Source: Pseudomonadota bacterium (GTDB lineage Bacteria; Pseudomonadota; Gammaproteobacteria; Burkholderiales; Burkholderiaceae_C). Taken from it: 52,231 nt of DNA. The notes beneath the pieces are model-generated. The model ran no database searches and was not told the DNA's origin. It worked only from the letters and a program-made list of their open reading frames with translations. Shown one piece after another: positions 18,145-28,602 of the stretch. A program made the position numbers and the translations under genes. The DNA is taken from positions 1 through 52,231 of the forward strand of contig JAFEEH010000194.1 in the NCBI GenBank assembly GCA_018241185.1. The letters run 5' to 3'. The stretch's first letter is position 1; each line of letters starts with the position of its first letter.

Positions 18145-19329
18145 ATGTCCGAATCCATCGTCATCCTCGGTGCCGCACGCACCCCCATGGGCAGCTTCCA
18201 GGGCGACTTCGCGTCGCTGGCCGCGCACGACCTCGGCGGCGTTGCGATCCAGGCCGCGGTCGAACGCGCCGGCATCGCGCCCGACGCCGTGGGTGAAGTG
18301 CTGTTCGGTAACTGCCTGATGGCCGGCCAGGGCCAGGCGCCCGCGCGCCAGGCGGCCTACAAGGGCGGCCTGCCCGACAGCGCGGGCGCGGTCACGCTCA
18401 GCAAGATGTGCGGCTCGGCCATGAAGGCCGCGATGCTGGCGCACGACCTGCTGCTGGCCGGCACGCACGACGTCATGGTGGCGGGCGGCATGGAGAGCAT
18501 GACCAACGCGCCCTACCTCATGCTCAAGGGCCGCGGTGGCTACCGCATGGGCCACGACCGCATCTTCGACCACATGATGCTCGACGGCCTGGAAGACGCC
18601 TACCAGCCCGGACGCAGCATGGGCACCTTCGGCGAGGATTGCGCCGCCAAGTACAGCTTCACGCGCGAGCAGCAGGACGCCTTCGCCATCGCCAGCGTGC
18701 AGCGCGCGCAGCATGCGACGAAGGACGGCCTCTTCAAGGCCGAGATCGCGCCGGTGACCGTGAAGGGCCGCGGAGGCGACACCGTCGTGTCGATCGACGA
18801 AGGTCCGGGCAAGGTCAAGCTCGACAAGATCCCCACGCTCAAGCCGGCCTTCAAGAAGGACGGCGGCACCATCACCGCGGCCTCGAGCTCGTCCATCAAC
18901 GACGGCGCCGCCGCGCTGGTGATGAGCACCGCCTCGCACGCGCAGAAGATCGGCGCGAAGCCCATCGCGCGCATCGTCGCGCACAGCACCCATGCGCAGC
19001 AGCCCGAATGGTTCTCCACCGCGCCCGTGGGCGCCGTGCAGAAGCTCTTCGCCAAGACCGGCTGGGGCGTGAAGGACGTCGACCTCTGGGAAGTCAACGA
19101 GGCCTTCGCGGTCGTGCCGATGGCGCTGATGGCCGAGCTGGGCGTGTCGCACGACATCGTCAACGTGCACGGCGGCGCCTGCGCGCTGGGCCACCCGATC
19201 GGCGCCAGCGGCGCGCGCATCATGGTCACGCTGATCCACGCGCTGCAATCGCGGGGCCTGAAGCGTGGCGTCGCCACGCTGTGCATCGGCGGCGGCGAAG
19301 GCACGGCCGTGGCCATCGAAATGCTCTGA
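18145..19329 (+). CDS. Acetyl-CoA C-acetyltransferase (thiolase)
   Basis: Biosynthetic/degradative thiolase II that interconverts two acetyl-CoA and acetoacetyl-CoA. The 394-aa protein carries the acyl-accepting Cys89 (SKMCGSAMKA), His350 in GGACALGHPIGASGAR and the general base Cys380 in CIGGGEGTA, the same spacing as in well-studied thiolases. AGGAGA lies 7 nt before the ATG. In this context it could process acetoacetyl-CoA from leucine breakdown or supply polyhydroxybutyrate synthesis; no phaB or phaC is in the window, so the role is open. The family C hairpin fills the gap before it and a family B repeat follows its stop. Confidence 0.93.
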   Translation: MSESIVILGAARTPMGSFQGDFASLAAHDLGGVAIQAAVERAGIAPDAVGEVLFGNCLMAGQGQAPARQAAYKGGLPDSAGAVTLSKMCGSAMKAAMLAHDLLLAGTHDVMVAGGMESMTNAPYLMLKGRGGYRMGHDRIFDHMMLDGLEDAYQPGRSMGTFGEDCAAKYSFTREQQDAFAIASVQRAQHATKDGLFKAEIAPVTVKGRGGDTVVSIDEGPGKVKLDKIPTLKPAFKKDGGTITAASSSSINDGAAALVMSTASHAQKIGAKPIARIVAHSTHAQQPEWFSTAPVGAVQKLFAKTGWGVKDVDLWEVNEAFAVVPMALMAELGVSHDIVNVHGGACALGHPIGASGARIMVTLIHALQSRGLKRGVATLCIGGGEGTAVAIEML

Positions 19330-19388
19330 TTTTGATAGCTGCCCGCACCCGCCGGACGGGCGCTGCAGCCACTTTTCCTTCATAAAAC
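19330..19388 (-). repeat. Dispersed palindromic repeat, family B (copy 1)
   Basis: Reverse-oriented copy: TTTTGATAGCTGCCCGC, then a stem-forming CCCGCCGGACGGGCG, then GCAGCCACTTTTCCTT. It starts directly after the thiolase stop. Forward copies are at 21321-21388 and 29086-29154. Elements of this ATAGCTG-N-AAAAGTGC-like type are common between genes in Comamonadaceae, from memory rather than a search. Confidence 0.7.
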
Positions 19389-19412
19389 TGCGATGCACAA
19401 GGGAGACACCGC

Positions 19413-20663
19413 ATGTCCACGTTCCGCCCCCACCGTTCCGTCCTCGTCGGCCTGCTGGCCACCGCCTTCGTGGCGCCCGGCGCGTTCGCGCAGCAGCGCG
19501 ACGACGCGCTCTTCAAGGCCGCCACCGACGAGCAGCCTGCCGTCGTGAAGACGCTGGAGCAACTGGTCAACATCGAGACCGGCACCGGCGACGCCGAAGG
19601 CATGGCCGCCGCCGGCAAGTACTTCGAGGACCAGCTCAAGGCGCTGGGCTTCACCGTCACGCGCAGCAAGTCGGCCGGCCTGGTGGTGGGCGACAACATC
19701 GTCGGCAAGCTCCAGGGCAAGGGCGGCAAGAACCTGCTGCTGATCTCGCACATGGACACGGTCTACCTCAAGGGCATCCTGGCCAAGGCACCCTTTCGCG
19801 TCGAGGGCGACAAGGCCTACGGCCCGGGCATCGCCGACGACAAGGGCGGCAACGCCGTCATCCTGCACAGCCTCAAGCTGCTCAAGGCGCGCGGCTTCCA
19901 GGACTTCGGCACGATCACCGTGCTGTTCAACACCGACGAGGAAAAAGGCTCCTTCGGTTCGCGCGACCTGATCCAGGCCGAGTCCGCGAAGGCCGACTAC
20001 GTGCTGTCCTACGAGCCGACCTCGGCGCTCAAGGAAAGCTTCACGCTGGGCACCTCGGGCATCGCCTACGTGCAGGCCAACATCAAGGGCAAGGCCTCTC
20101 ACGCCGGCGCCGCGCCCGAACTGGGCGTCAACGCGCTGGTCGAGGCGGCCGACCTCGTGCAGCGCACGATGGACATCGACGACAAGGCCAAGGGCCTGCG
20201 CTTCAACTGGACCATCGCCAAGGCCGGGGCGGTGAGCAACATCATTCCCGACAGCGCCACGCTCAATGCCGACGTGCGCTATGCGAAGAACGAGGACTTC
20301 GAAGCCGCGATGAAGACGTTGGAAGAGCGCGCGCAGAAGAAGAAGCTGCCCGACGCCGAGGTCAAGCTGCTGATCACGCGCGGCCGTCCGGCCTTCGATG
20401 CCGGCGCGGCCGGCAAGGTGCTGGTCGACAAGGCCGTGGGCTACTACAAGGAGGCCGGCGGCTCGCTGGCGATCGAGGAGCGCACCGGCGGCGGCACCGA
20501 CGCCGCGTACGCCGCGCTGTCGGGCAAGCCGACCATCGAGAGCCTCGGCTTGCCGGGCTTTGGTTACCACAGCGACAAGGCCGAGTACGTGCAGATCGAC
20601 GCCATCCCGCGCCGGCTGTACATGTCCACGCGCTTGATCATGGACCTGGGCCAGGGCAAGTAA
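19413..20663 (+). CDS. M20 family metallopeptidase, glutamate carboxypeptidase-like, secreted
   Basis: Secreted zinc exopeptidase of 416 aa resembling the glutamate carboxypeptidases (carboxypeptidase G2 type). A signal peptide (hydrophobic 9-22, likely cleavage after AFA) precedes the catalytic domain. The dinuclear site is visible: ISHMDTVYL, GPGIADDKGG, the Glu pair in NTDEEKGSFG, and the C-terminal GFGYHSDKAEYV histidine. The central dimerisation domain includes GKASHAGAAPELG. It releases a C-terminal acidic residue in characterised relatives; the substrate here is inferred. The PPOX-type gene follows after 14 nt. Confidence 0.9.
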   Translation: MSTFRPHRSVLVGLLATAFVAPGAFAQQRDDALFKAATDEQPAVVKTLEQLVNIETGTGDAEGMAAAGKYFEDQLKALGFTVTRSKSAGLVVGDNIVGKLQGKGGKNLLLISHMDTVYLKGILAKAPFRVEGDKAYGPGIADDKGGNAVILHSLKLLKARGFQDFGTITVLFNTDEEKGSFGSRDLIQAESAKADYVLSYEPTSALKESFTLGTSGIAYVQANIKGKASHAGAAPELGVNALVEAADLVQRTMDIDDKAKGLRFNWTIAKAGAVSNIIPDSATLNADVRYAKNEDFEAAMKTLEERAQKKKLPDAEVKLLITRGRPAFDAGAAGKVLVDKAVGYYKEAGGSLAIEERTGGGTDAAYAALSGKPTIESLGLPGFGYHSDKAEYVQIDAIPRRLYMSTRLIMDLGQGK

Positions 20664-20677
20664 GGGGCGGCGCGCAC

Positions 20678-21313
20678 GTGATCATCGACCTCGCCCAACT
20701 GCGCAAGCTGTACGCCCAGCCCGGCGAGCGCGCCGTGCGCAAGCAGCTCGACCGGCTCGACGTGCACGGCCGGCGCTTCGTGGCGCTCGCGCCCTTCTGC
20801 GTCATCGCCAGCGCGGGGCAGGGCGCGTCGCTGCTCGACGCCTCGCCGCGCGGCGGTGCGCCGGGCTTCGTCAAGACTTCCCAGGATGGCGCCACCGTGC
20901 TGCTGCCCGACTCGGGCGGCAACAACCGGCTCGACACGCTGGAGAACCTGCTGGCTGATCCGCGCGTGGCGCTGATCTTCCTCGTCCCCGGTGTGGACGA
21001 GACGCTGCGCATCAACGGCACGGCGCGGCTTCGCGACGAGGCCGAATTCGTCGATGCCTTCGCGCACGAGCGTCAACGTCCCAAACTGGTGATCGAGGTC
21101 GCGGTGCGCGAGGCCTACCTGCACTGCGCCAAGGCCTTCATGCGCTCGCAGCTGTGGCAGCCGGCGAGCTGGGGCCCGCGCGATGCGCTGCCGAGCATGG
21201 GTCAGATGATCCGCGACCAGATCGGCGGCGGCTTCACGGGCGAGACCGAGGCGCAGACGCTCGCGCGTTACCGCGCGCAGCTCGCCGACGAGCAGACGCC
21301 CTCGTCGGCCTGA
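20678..21313 (+). CDS. PPOX-type FMN-binding flavoprotein (MSMEG_1061-like)
   Basis: The 211-aa protein resembles the pyridoxamine 5'-phosphate oxidase-like flavoproteins of the MSMEG_1061 group. Typical segments are SPRGGAPGFVK, LLPDSGGNNRLDTLENLL and GVDETLRINGTARL, which form the FMN-binding split barrel, and the C-terminal HCAKAFMRSQLW. A true pyridoxamine phosphate oxidase role is unlikely. The GTG at 20678 was chosen because it lies 14 nt after the peptidase stop and gives the family N-terminus; no stronger start is present. It is followed by a family B repeat. Confidence 0.82.
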   Translation: MIIDLAQLRKLYAQPGERAVRKQLDRLDVHGRRFVALAPFCVIASAGQGASLLDASPRGGAPGFVKTSQDGATVLLPDSGGNNRLDTLENLLADPRVALIFLVPGVDETLRINGTARLRDEAEFVDAFAHERQRPKLVIEVAVREAYLHCAKAFMRSQLWQPASWGPRDALPSMGQMIRDQIGGGFTGETEAQTLARYRAQLADEQTPSSA

Positions 21314-21320
21314 CGCCCAG

Positions 21321-21388
21321 GATTTCAAGCCAAAAGTGCCTGCAACGCCCGTCCCGCGGGCGCGGGCAGCTATCGAAACCATAGCGCC
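21321..21388 (+). repeat. Dispersed palindromic repeat, family B (copy 2)
   Basis: Runs from ATTTCAAGCCAAAAGTGCCT through a GC stem (ACGCCCGTCCCGCGGGCGCGGGC) to AGCTATCGAAACCATAGCGC. It starts 8 nt after the flavoprotein stop and ends 27 nt before the acyl-CoA dehydrogenase start. Copies are at 19330-19388 (reverse) and 29086-29154. Confidence 0.8.
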
Positions 21389-21414
21389 CCACGGCGCACC
21401 CCGGAGACTGTCCC

Positions 21415-22545
21415 ATGCTGCTGACCCCCGACCAGGAAGCCATCCGCGACGCGGTGCGCGAGTTCGCCCAGGCCGAGCTGTGGCCTCACGCCGCGCAGTG
21501 GGACCGCGAGCACCGCTTCCCGAAGGAAGTGCACCAGGGCCTCGCCGCGCTGGGCGCCTACGGCATCTGCGTGCCCGAAGAGCACGGCGGCGCGGGGCTG
21601 GACTACCTCACGCTCGCGCTGGTGCTCGAGGAGATCGCGGCCGGTGACGGCGGCACCAGCACCGCGATCAGCGTGACCAACTGCCCCGTCAACGCGATCC
21701 TCATGCGCTACGGCAACGTGCAGCAGAAGAAGGAATGGCTCGAGCCGCTGGCGCAGGGGCAGATGCTCGGCGCCTTCTGCCTCACCGAGCCGCAGGCCGG
21801 CAGCGATGCGTCGAGCCTGCGTACAACCGCGAGGAAGGATGCCGACGGCTACGTCATCGACGGCACCAAGCAGTTCATCACCAGCGGCAAGAACGGCCAG
21901 GTGGCGATCGTCATCGCCATGACCGACAAGGCCGCGGGCAAGCGCGGCATGAGCGCTTTCCTGGTGCCCACCGACGCACCCGGCTACACCGTGGCGCGGC
22001 TCGAAGACAAGCTGGGCCAGCACAGCAGCGACACCGCGCTGATCCAGTTCGACGGCTGCCGCATCCCGGCCGAGAATCTCATCGGCCAGGAGGGTGAGGG
22101 CTACAAGATCGCGCTTGGCGCGCTCGAAGGCGGGCGCATCGGCATCGCGGCGCAGAGCGTGGGCATGGCGCGCAGCGCCTTCGAATTTGCCGTCAACTAC
22201 GCCAAGGAACGCACGGCCTTCGGCGGCCCGATCTTCGAGCAGCAGGCCGTGGGCTTTCGCCTCGCCGACTGCGCCACGCAGATCGAAGCCGCGCGCCAGC
22301 TCATCTGGCATGCCGCCGCGCTGCGCGACGCGGGCCGGCCCTGCCTCAAGGAAGCGGCCATGGCCAAGCTCTTCGCCAGCGAGATGGCCGAGCGCGTCTG
22401 CAGCGCCGCCATCCAGACGCTGGGCGGGTACGGCTACGTCAACGACTTCCCGCTGGAGCGCATCTACCGCGACGTGCGCGTGTGCCAGATCTACGAAGGC
22501 ACGTCGGACATCCAGAAGCTGTTGATCCAGCGGGCGCTGGCGTAA
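21415..22545 (+). CDS. Acyl-CoA dehydrogenase
   Basis: FAD enzyme introducing a trans-2,3 double bond into an acyl-CoA. The 376-aa protein has the signatures LTEPQAGSDASSL and GGYGYVNDFPLERIYRDVRVCQIYEGTSDIQ. The catalytic Glu is the one in YEGTSDIQ, the position used by short/medium-chain and 2-methylacyl dehydrogenases, unlike the isovaleryl enzyme at 34.3 kb. Short branched acyl-CoA (2-methylbutanoyl- or isobutyryl-CoA) or butyryl-CoA are plausible substrates. It lies between a family B repeat and the mini-HNH gene, with the latter starting 22 nt downstream. Confidence 0.92.
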   Translation: MLLTPDQEAIRDAVREFAQAELWPHAAQWDREHRFPKEVHQGLAALGAYGICVPEEHGGAGLDYLTLALVLEEIAAGDGGTSTAISVTNCPVNAILMRYGNVQQKKEWLEPLAQGQMLGAFCLTEPQAGSDASSLRTTARKDADGYVIDGTKQFITSGKNGQVAIVIAMTDKAAGKRGMSAFLVPTDAPGYTVARLEDKLGQHSSDTALIQFDGCRIPAENLIGQEGEGYKIALGALEGGRIGIAAQSVGMARSAFEFAVNYAKERTAFGGPIFEQQAVGFRLADCATQIEAARQLIWHAAALRDAGRPCLKEAAMAKLFASEMAERVCSAAIQTLGGYGYVNDFPLERIYRDVRVCQIYEGTSDIQKLLIQRALA

Positions 22546-22567
22546 GCGCAACGCGAAGGGATTTCCC

Positions 22568-22834
22568 GTGAGCATCAAGGCGCTGCGCGCCACCTTTGGC
22601 CCGCTGTGCCACTGGTGTGCCTTGCCGATGGACTTCGGCGAGCCGCCGGGCCGACCCGAGTCCGCGACCATCGAGCACCTGAACGACGCCACGCTGGGCA
22701 GCGTGCGCAAGCAGGCGCACCGCCGGCTGGCGCACGGCGCCTGCAACGCGGCGCGCAACGACTTCCGCCAGCAGGCCGAGCGGCAGTTCAGGGCTTGGAT
22801 TGCCGAACGCGCGGTGCAGGCTGGGCCGCACTGA
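22568..22834 (+). CDS. Mini HNH-type zinc protein
   Basis: A small protein of 88 aa with an HNH-like layout: a CHWC knuckle (Cys14/Cys17), the central EHL (36-38) in TIEHLND, and HGACNAARN (56-64), matching the C-x2-C ... (D/E)-H-L ... H-x-x-C-N-x-x-R pattern of small HNH endonucleases. The normal second CxxC pair is incomplete (only Cys59 is seen), so zinc binding may be partial. GTG at 22568 has GAAGGGA about 8 nt upstream. Codon use is GC-rich like the neighbours. Nuclease activity is not proven and no partner restriction or phage gene is nearby. Confidence 0.72.
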   Translation: MSIKALRATFGPLCHWCALPMDFGEPPGRPESATIEHLNDATLGSVRKQAHRRLAHGACNAARNDFRQQAERQFRAWIAERAVQAGPH

Positions 22835-22941
22835 AGCACGGCAGGGCGGCGGGCAGGCGCTGTCATCGGTTTCGAGGACATACACCGTCGGCAAGGCGGC
22901 GCACGATGGCGGTCATCCATTCATCCATCGAGTTCGGCGCC

Positions 22942-24588
22942 ATGCACCCTCATACCCAATTGCGATTGGAAGCTACCGTTCGGGCTGAGCTTGTCGAAGC
23001 CTCTGCGCAGCGCTTCGACAAGCTCAGCGTGAACGGCTCTAGGTCTTCGAGCGCGAACCGACGCCGGTCCTTCGCCCCGCCGCGCCATTGCCAAGGGGTG
23101 GTCGCTACCCTGCTGGCCCTCGCCGCTTTCGGGGCCGATGCGCAGCAGCCGCCGCCTGTTGCATCCGACCTCACCCACCTCACCGCCACCGAGGCCGTTC
23201 GAGAACTCTGTGCCGGACGTCTGACGAGCGAACAGCTCGTGTCCGCGTACCTCGCGCAGGCCAAGGCCCAGCCCGCGCTCAACGCCTTCGTCACCCTCGA
23301 CGAGGCCGGCGCTCTGGCGGCCGCGCGTGCCGCCGATGCCGCACGCAAGCCGGGCGCGGCCTGCAGGCCGCTCGAAGGCCTGCCAATCGCCATCAAGGAC
23401 AACATCCAGGTGCGCGGCCTGCCCGCCACCGCGGGCACGCCGGCGTTGAAGAACTTCGTGCCAACGGCCGATGCGCCGGTCGTGGCCAGGCTGCGCGCGG
23501 CCGGCGCCATCGTGCTGGGCAAGACGAACATGCACGAGCTGGCCTTCGGCGTCACCGGCTACAACCCGGCCTTCAACACCGGCCCCGAGGTGGGCGTGCG
23601 CAACGCCTACGACCCGAAGCGCGTCGCGGGCGGCTCGTCCTCGGGCAACGGCGCGGCGCTGGGCGCGCGCATGGTGTCTGCCGCACTGGGCACCGACACG
23701 GGCGGCTCGGTGCGCATTCCCTGCGCCTTCAACGGCTGCGCGTCGCTGCGGCCATCGATGGGGCGCTACCCGCAGGCCGGCATCGCGCCGATCTCGCACA
23801 CCCGCGACACGGCCGGCCCGATGGCGCGTGCGGTGGCCGACCTGGTGCCCATGGACCGCGCCATCGCCGGCGGCGCTGCGGTGAAGCCCGCTGCGCTCAA
23901 GGGCGTGCGCCTGGGCGTGGTGCCCTACTTCTACGAACACCTCGATGCCGACACCCGCGCCGCCACCGACGCCGCGCTGGCCAAGCTGCGCGCCGCGGGC
24001 GTCACGCTGGTCGATGTGGACATGCCGAAGCTGGCAGAACTCAATGGCGCGGTGGGCTTCCCGGTCGCGCTGTACGAAGCCAACGACGACATGGCCGCCT
24101 ACCTGGCGAAATACGCGACCGGCATCGACCTGAAGCAACTGGCCGCGGGCATCGCCAGCCCGGACGTCAAGGGCACCTTCGATGGCCTGGTGCTGCCGCG
24201 CAAGCTGCCGGCTCCCAAGGGCGTGGTCGATGCGAAGCCGGTCTACGACCAGGCGATGCGCGTGGCGCGCCCGGCCCTGCAGAAGCTGTATGCCGACACC
24301 TTCAAGCAGCACCGGCTCGATGCGCTGGTCTTCCCCACGGTGCCGCAGGTGGCGCCGGTGGCCGCGCCCGAGGCCAGCAGCCCGGAGAACTTCGGGGCGC
24401 TGATCCAGAACACCGACCCCGGCAGCAACGCCGGCATTCCGGGCCTGCAGTTGCCCGCCGGCCTGGGCGCCTCGACCGGCCTGCCCGTGGGGCTGGAGCT
24501 CGACGGGCCGGCCGGCAGCGACCGGCGCCTGCTGGCCATCGGCCTGGCGATCGAGCCGGTGCTCGGGCGCTTGCCCGCACCGAAGTAG
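22942..24588 (+). CDS. Amidase signature family amidase, secreted (start uncertain)
   Basis: Hydrolyses an amide, substrate unknown. The Ser-cisSer-Lys triad is intact: Lys152 in IAIKDNIQ, the serine-rich GGSSSGNG at 230-237, and the nucleophile Ser256 in TDTGGSVRIP (numbering from 22942). The hydrophobic VVATLLALAAFGADAQ (53-68) looks like a signal peptide with cleavage after ADA, but it begins 50 residues into the frame. The 61-bp family D palindrome (22976-23036) encodes residues 12-32, so it lies over the expected 5' end. Alternative starts are ATG 22906 or a GTG near 23092; the original start may have been displaced. Convergent with the LuxR gene, 6 nt apart. Confidence 0.82.
   Translation: MHPHTQLRLEATVRAELVEASAQRFDKLSVNGSRSSSANRRRSFAPPRHCQGVVATLLALAAFGADAQQPPPVASDLTHLTATEAVRELCAGRLTSEQLVSAYLAQAKAQPALNAFVTLDEAGALAAARAADAARKPGAACRPLEGLPIAIKDNIQVRGLPATAGTPALKNFVPTADAPVVARLRAAGAIVLGKTNMHELAFGVTGYNPAFNTGPEVGVRNAYDPKRVAGGSSSGNGAALGARMVSAALGTDTGGSVRIPCAFNGCASLRPSMGRYPQAGIAPISHTRDTAGPMARAVADLVPMDRAIAGGAAVKPAALKGVRLGVVPYFYEHLDADTRAATDAALAKLRAAGVTLVDVDMPKLAELNGAVGFPVALYEANDDMAAYLAKYATGIDLKQLAAGIASPDVKGTFDGLVLPRKLPAPKGVVDAKPVYDQAMRVARPALQKLYADTFKQHRLDALVFPTVPQVAPVAAPEASSPENFGALIQNTDPGSNAGIPGLQLPAGLGASTGLPVGLELDGPAGSDRRLLAIGLAIEPVLGRLPAPK
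22976..23036. repeat. TGAGC-TGTCGAAG palindrome, family D (copy 1)
   Basis: Two 24-nt arms (22976-22999 and 23013-23036) match as an inverted repeat at 22 of 24 positions around a 13-nt loop. The arm core is GGGCTGAGCTTGTCGAAG. The second copy is at 38268-38327 inside a carboxylase gene. The element overlaps the proposed N-terminal coding region of the amidase. Confidence 0.92.
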
Positions 24589-24594
24589 GCGTCC

Positions 24595-25350
24595 TCAGCG
24601 CGGGGCGGGCGGCACGGCGGCCGCCAGCGCCGAGCGCCGCTCGATGCCCAGCTTGTCGAAGATGCGCCGCAGGTAGGTGCGCACGGTGGGCACGCCCACC
24701 GCGAGGCGGCGTGCGATGTCCTTGTCGGTCAGGCCCTCGCGCACGGCGCGTGCCACCTCCTGCTCGCGCGCGCTGAGGCCGAGCCAGGCATCGCGATCCC
24801 GCTGCATCGCGGCGTCGTTCGACGGCCTGCGGTGCTGCGCCCGCCGCAGGGCGCCTGCGAAGGCCGGCTCGATCAGGTCGAGCATCAGCGTCTCGCGCTC
24901 GCCGAAGTCGCCGCTCGCCTTGCGGCGCCAGATGCGCAGGTCGCCCAGCGCCCGGTCGCCGTCGAAGCTGTGCAGGTTGAGGCCCCAGTGCAGGCCGTCG
25001 CGCGCGAGGAAATCGTTGAAGAAGGGCGTGCGTATCAGCTCGCGCTGCGGCATGACCTCGGTCACGCGTGTCGCGCGGCGGCGCGACTGCAGCACGAAGG
25101 TGATCGGGTCGTGATGCTGGTGCCACTGCCCATAGGTGTCGAGGTTGGACGGCGCCATGTTGATCGCGACCCGGGCGCCGAAGCTGCCGCGCTCGGCATC
25201 CCAGACGTAAGACGCGAACTGGTCGGCTCGCAGCAGGCCGAGCAGGGCATGGCCCAGACGCTCGCGAATCTCCTGCTCGTCGCAGTCGTCGCGCGTCAGC
25301 AGCGTCAGGACGCCGCGCAGCGATTGCTGTTCCGATGCGCTGAGGTACAT
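24595..25350 (-). CDS. LuxR family transcriptional regulator
   Basis: The 251-aa regulator carries a C-terminal LuxR helix-turn-helix at about 185-245 (LSAREQEVARAVREGLTDKDIARRL followed by VRTYLRRIFDKLGI). The N-terminal 170 residues form a domain without a recognisable receiver signature (no phosphorylatable Asp pattern), perhaps a GAF/PAS-like or autoinducer-like sensor. The ATG at 25350 gives a conventional start; the long upstream frame was rejected. It faces the amidase gene and is divergent from the thiC transcription unit. Its target is unknown. Confidence 0.85.
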   Translation of the reverse strand: MYLSASEQQSLRGVLTLLTRDDCDEQEIRERLGHALLGLLRADQFASYVWDAERGSFGARVAINMAPSNLDTYGQWHQHHDPITFVLQSRRRATRVTEVMPQRELIRTPFFNDFLARDGLHWGLNLHSFDGDRALGDLRIWRRKASGDFGERETLMLDLIEPAFAGALRRAQHRRPSNDAAMQRDRDAWLGLSAREQEVARAVREGLTDKDIARRLAVGVPTVRTYLRRIFDKLGIERRSALAAAVPPAPR

Positions 25351-25463
25351 GGAGGGTGCCTTTCGGGAGGGGATGCGAGCCGGCGAGGCGGCCGGCAGCG
25401 CGAACTTAGCCGGAAGCAAGCACCACGCCAAGCGCGCTTGCCCGCAGGGGCGGTGCCTGCGGG

Positions 25464-25492
25464 TTGACGCTGCCGCGCACCGTCCGCACAAT
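25464..25492 (+). promoter_or_regulatory. Probable sigma-70 promoter for thiC
   Basis: TTGACG (25464-25469) is followed by a 17-nt spacer and CACAAT (25487-25492), five of six and four of six consensus matches. The predicted start near 25499 falls at the 5' edge of the TPP riboswitch, which supports the assignment. Confidence 0.65.
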
Positions 25493-25495
25493 CGG

Positions 25496-27583
<2,088 letters not shown>

Positions 27584-27645
27584 ACGGCCACCGTTGAAAG
27601 GGCGCGCGTGCGCCTCCATCTGTGCGCTTCAAGCAGGACACGGCC

Positions 27646-28602
27646 ATGGGCGCACGCGACGACTTCTTTCCCGACTCCTACTCCGCCACCGTCACCCGCG
27701 TGGCGGAGACCGCCAGCGCGGCGGTGGCGCACATCAAGGTGCGTCGCAAGGGGCGCGACGGCGCGACCGCAGCGGGCGGCAGCGGCTCGGGCTTCCTGTT
27801 CACACCCGACGGCTTCGCACTGACCAACGCGCACGTGGTGGAGGGTGCGGGCGAGCTGCGCGCCGCCTTTGCCGACGGCAGCGAGGGCACGGCGCGGCTG
27901 GTGGGGCAGGACGCCTCGACCGACATCGCCGTGCTGCGCCTCGAATCGCATCCGGCCGCCTTTCTGCCGCTGGGCAGCTCGGCGCAGCTGCGGCCGGGCC
28001 AGCTCGCCGTGGCGGTCGGCAATCCGCTGGGCTTCGACTTCACCGTCACCGCCGGCATCGTGAGCGCGCTGGGCCGCAGCCTGCCCGCGCGCGGCGGCCG
28101 GATGATCGAGGACGTGGTGCAGACCGACGTGGCGCTGAACCCGGGCAACTCCGGCGGTCCGCTGCTCGACGGGGCGGCGCAGGTCATCGGCGTCAACACC
28201 GCGGTGATTCCTTCGGCTCAGGGCCTGAGCTTCGCGGTGTCGGTCGACACCGCGCGCTGGGTGGCCGGCGAGCTGATGCGCCACGGCGCGGTGCGCCGCG
28301 GCCGCCTGGGTGTGCAGTGCGCGGCGGTGCCGCTGCCGCGGCGCTGGGTGCGCGAGAACGATTGGCCGGTGGCCACCGGCGTGCGCCTGATGGGCGTGGC
28401 GGCCGGCTCGGCGGCGGCGCGCGGCGGCCTGCGCGAGGGCGACATCCTGGTCGGTTGCGACGGCGTGCCGCTGGCGCAGCTGTCGGACCTGCTCAAGCGC
28501 CTGGCGGGCGAAGGCTATGGCCGGCCGCTGCTGCTCAAGCTGCTGCGCCCCGTGGCGGGTACGCTCACGGCCATGGTTCTGACAGTGACTCCCGGTGGCT
28601 GA
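27646..28602 (+). CDS. HtrA/DegP-like S1C serine protease with PDZ domain
   Basis: The 318-aa protein has a trypsin-like domain with His63 (LTNAHVVEG), Asp93 (STDIAVLRL) and Ser169 (LNPGNSGGPLL), followed by a single C-terminal PDZ domain (about 225-318, GVAAGSAAARGGLREGDILVG). Unlike most DegP/DegQ proteins it has no signal peptide or membrane anchor from either ATG 27646 or the upstream GTG 27622, so it may act in the cytoplasm. An AGGA lies 8 nt before 27646. The stop codon overlaps the GTG start of the YchJ-like gene by 8 nt, indicating a two-gene operon. Confidence 0.88.
   Translation: MGARDDFFPDSYSATVTRVAETASAAVAHIKVRRKGRDGATAAGGSGSGFLFTPDGFALTNAHVVEGAGELRAAFADGSEGTARLVGQDASTDIAVLRLESHPAAFLPLGSSAQLRPGQLAVAVGNPLGFDFTVTAGIVSALGRSLPARGGRMIEDVVQTDVALNPGNSGGPLLDGAAQVIGVNTAVIPSAQGLSFAVSVDTARWVAGELMRHGAVRRGRLGVQCAAVPLPRRWVRENDWPVATGVRLMGVAAGSAAARGGLREGDILVGCDGVPLAQLSDLLKRLAGEGYGRPLLLKLLRPVAGTLTAMVLTVTPGG

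Noticed and set aside
23040-24776. Frameshift in the amidase gene
   Set aside because: All catalytic motifs are in one frame from 23160 to the stop; the alternative frames are shadows. Only the start is uncertain.
25260-25350. Second reading of the LuxR gene starting upstream at 25806
   Set aside because: The extended frame would cover the thiC promoter and the TPP riboswitch on the other strand and has no protein-like composition.
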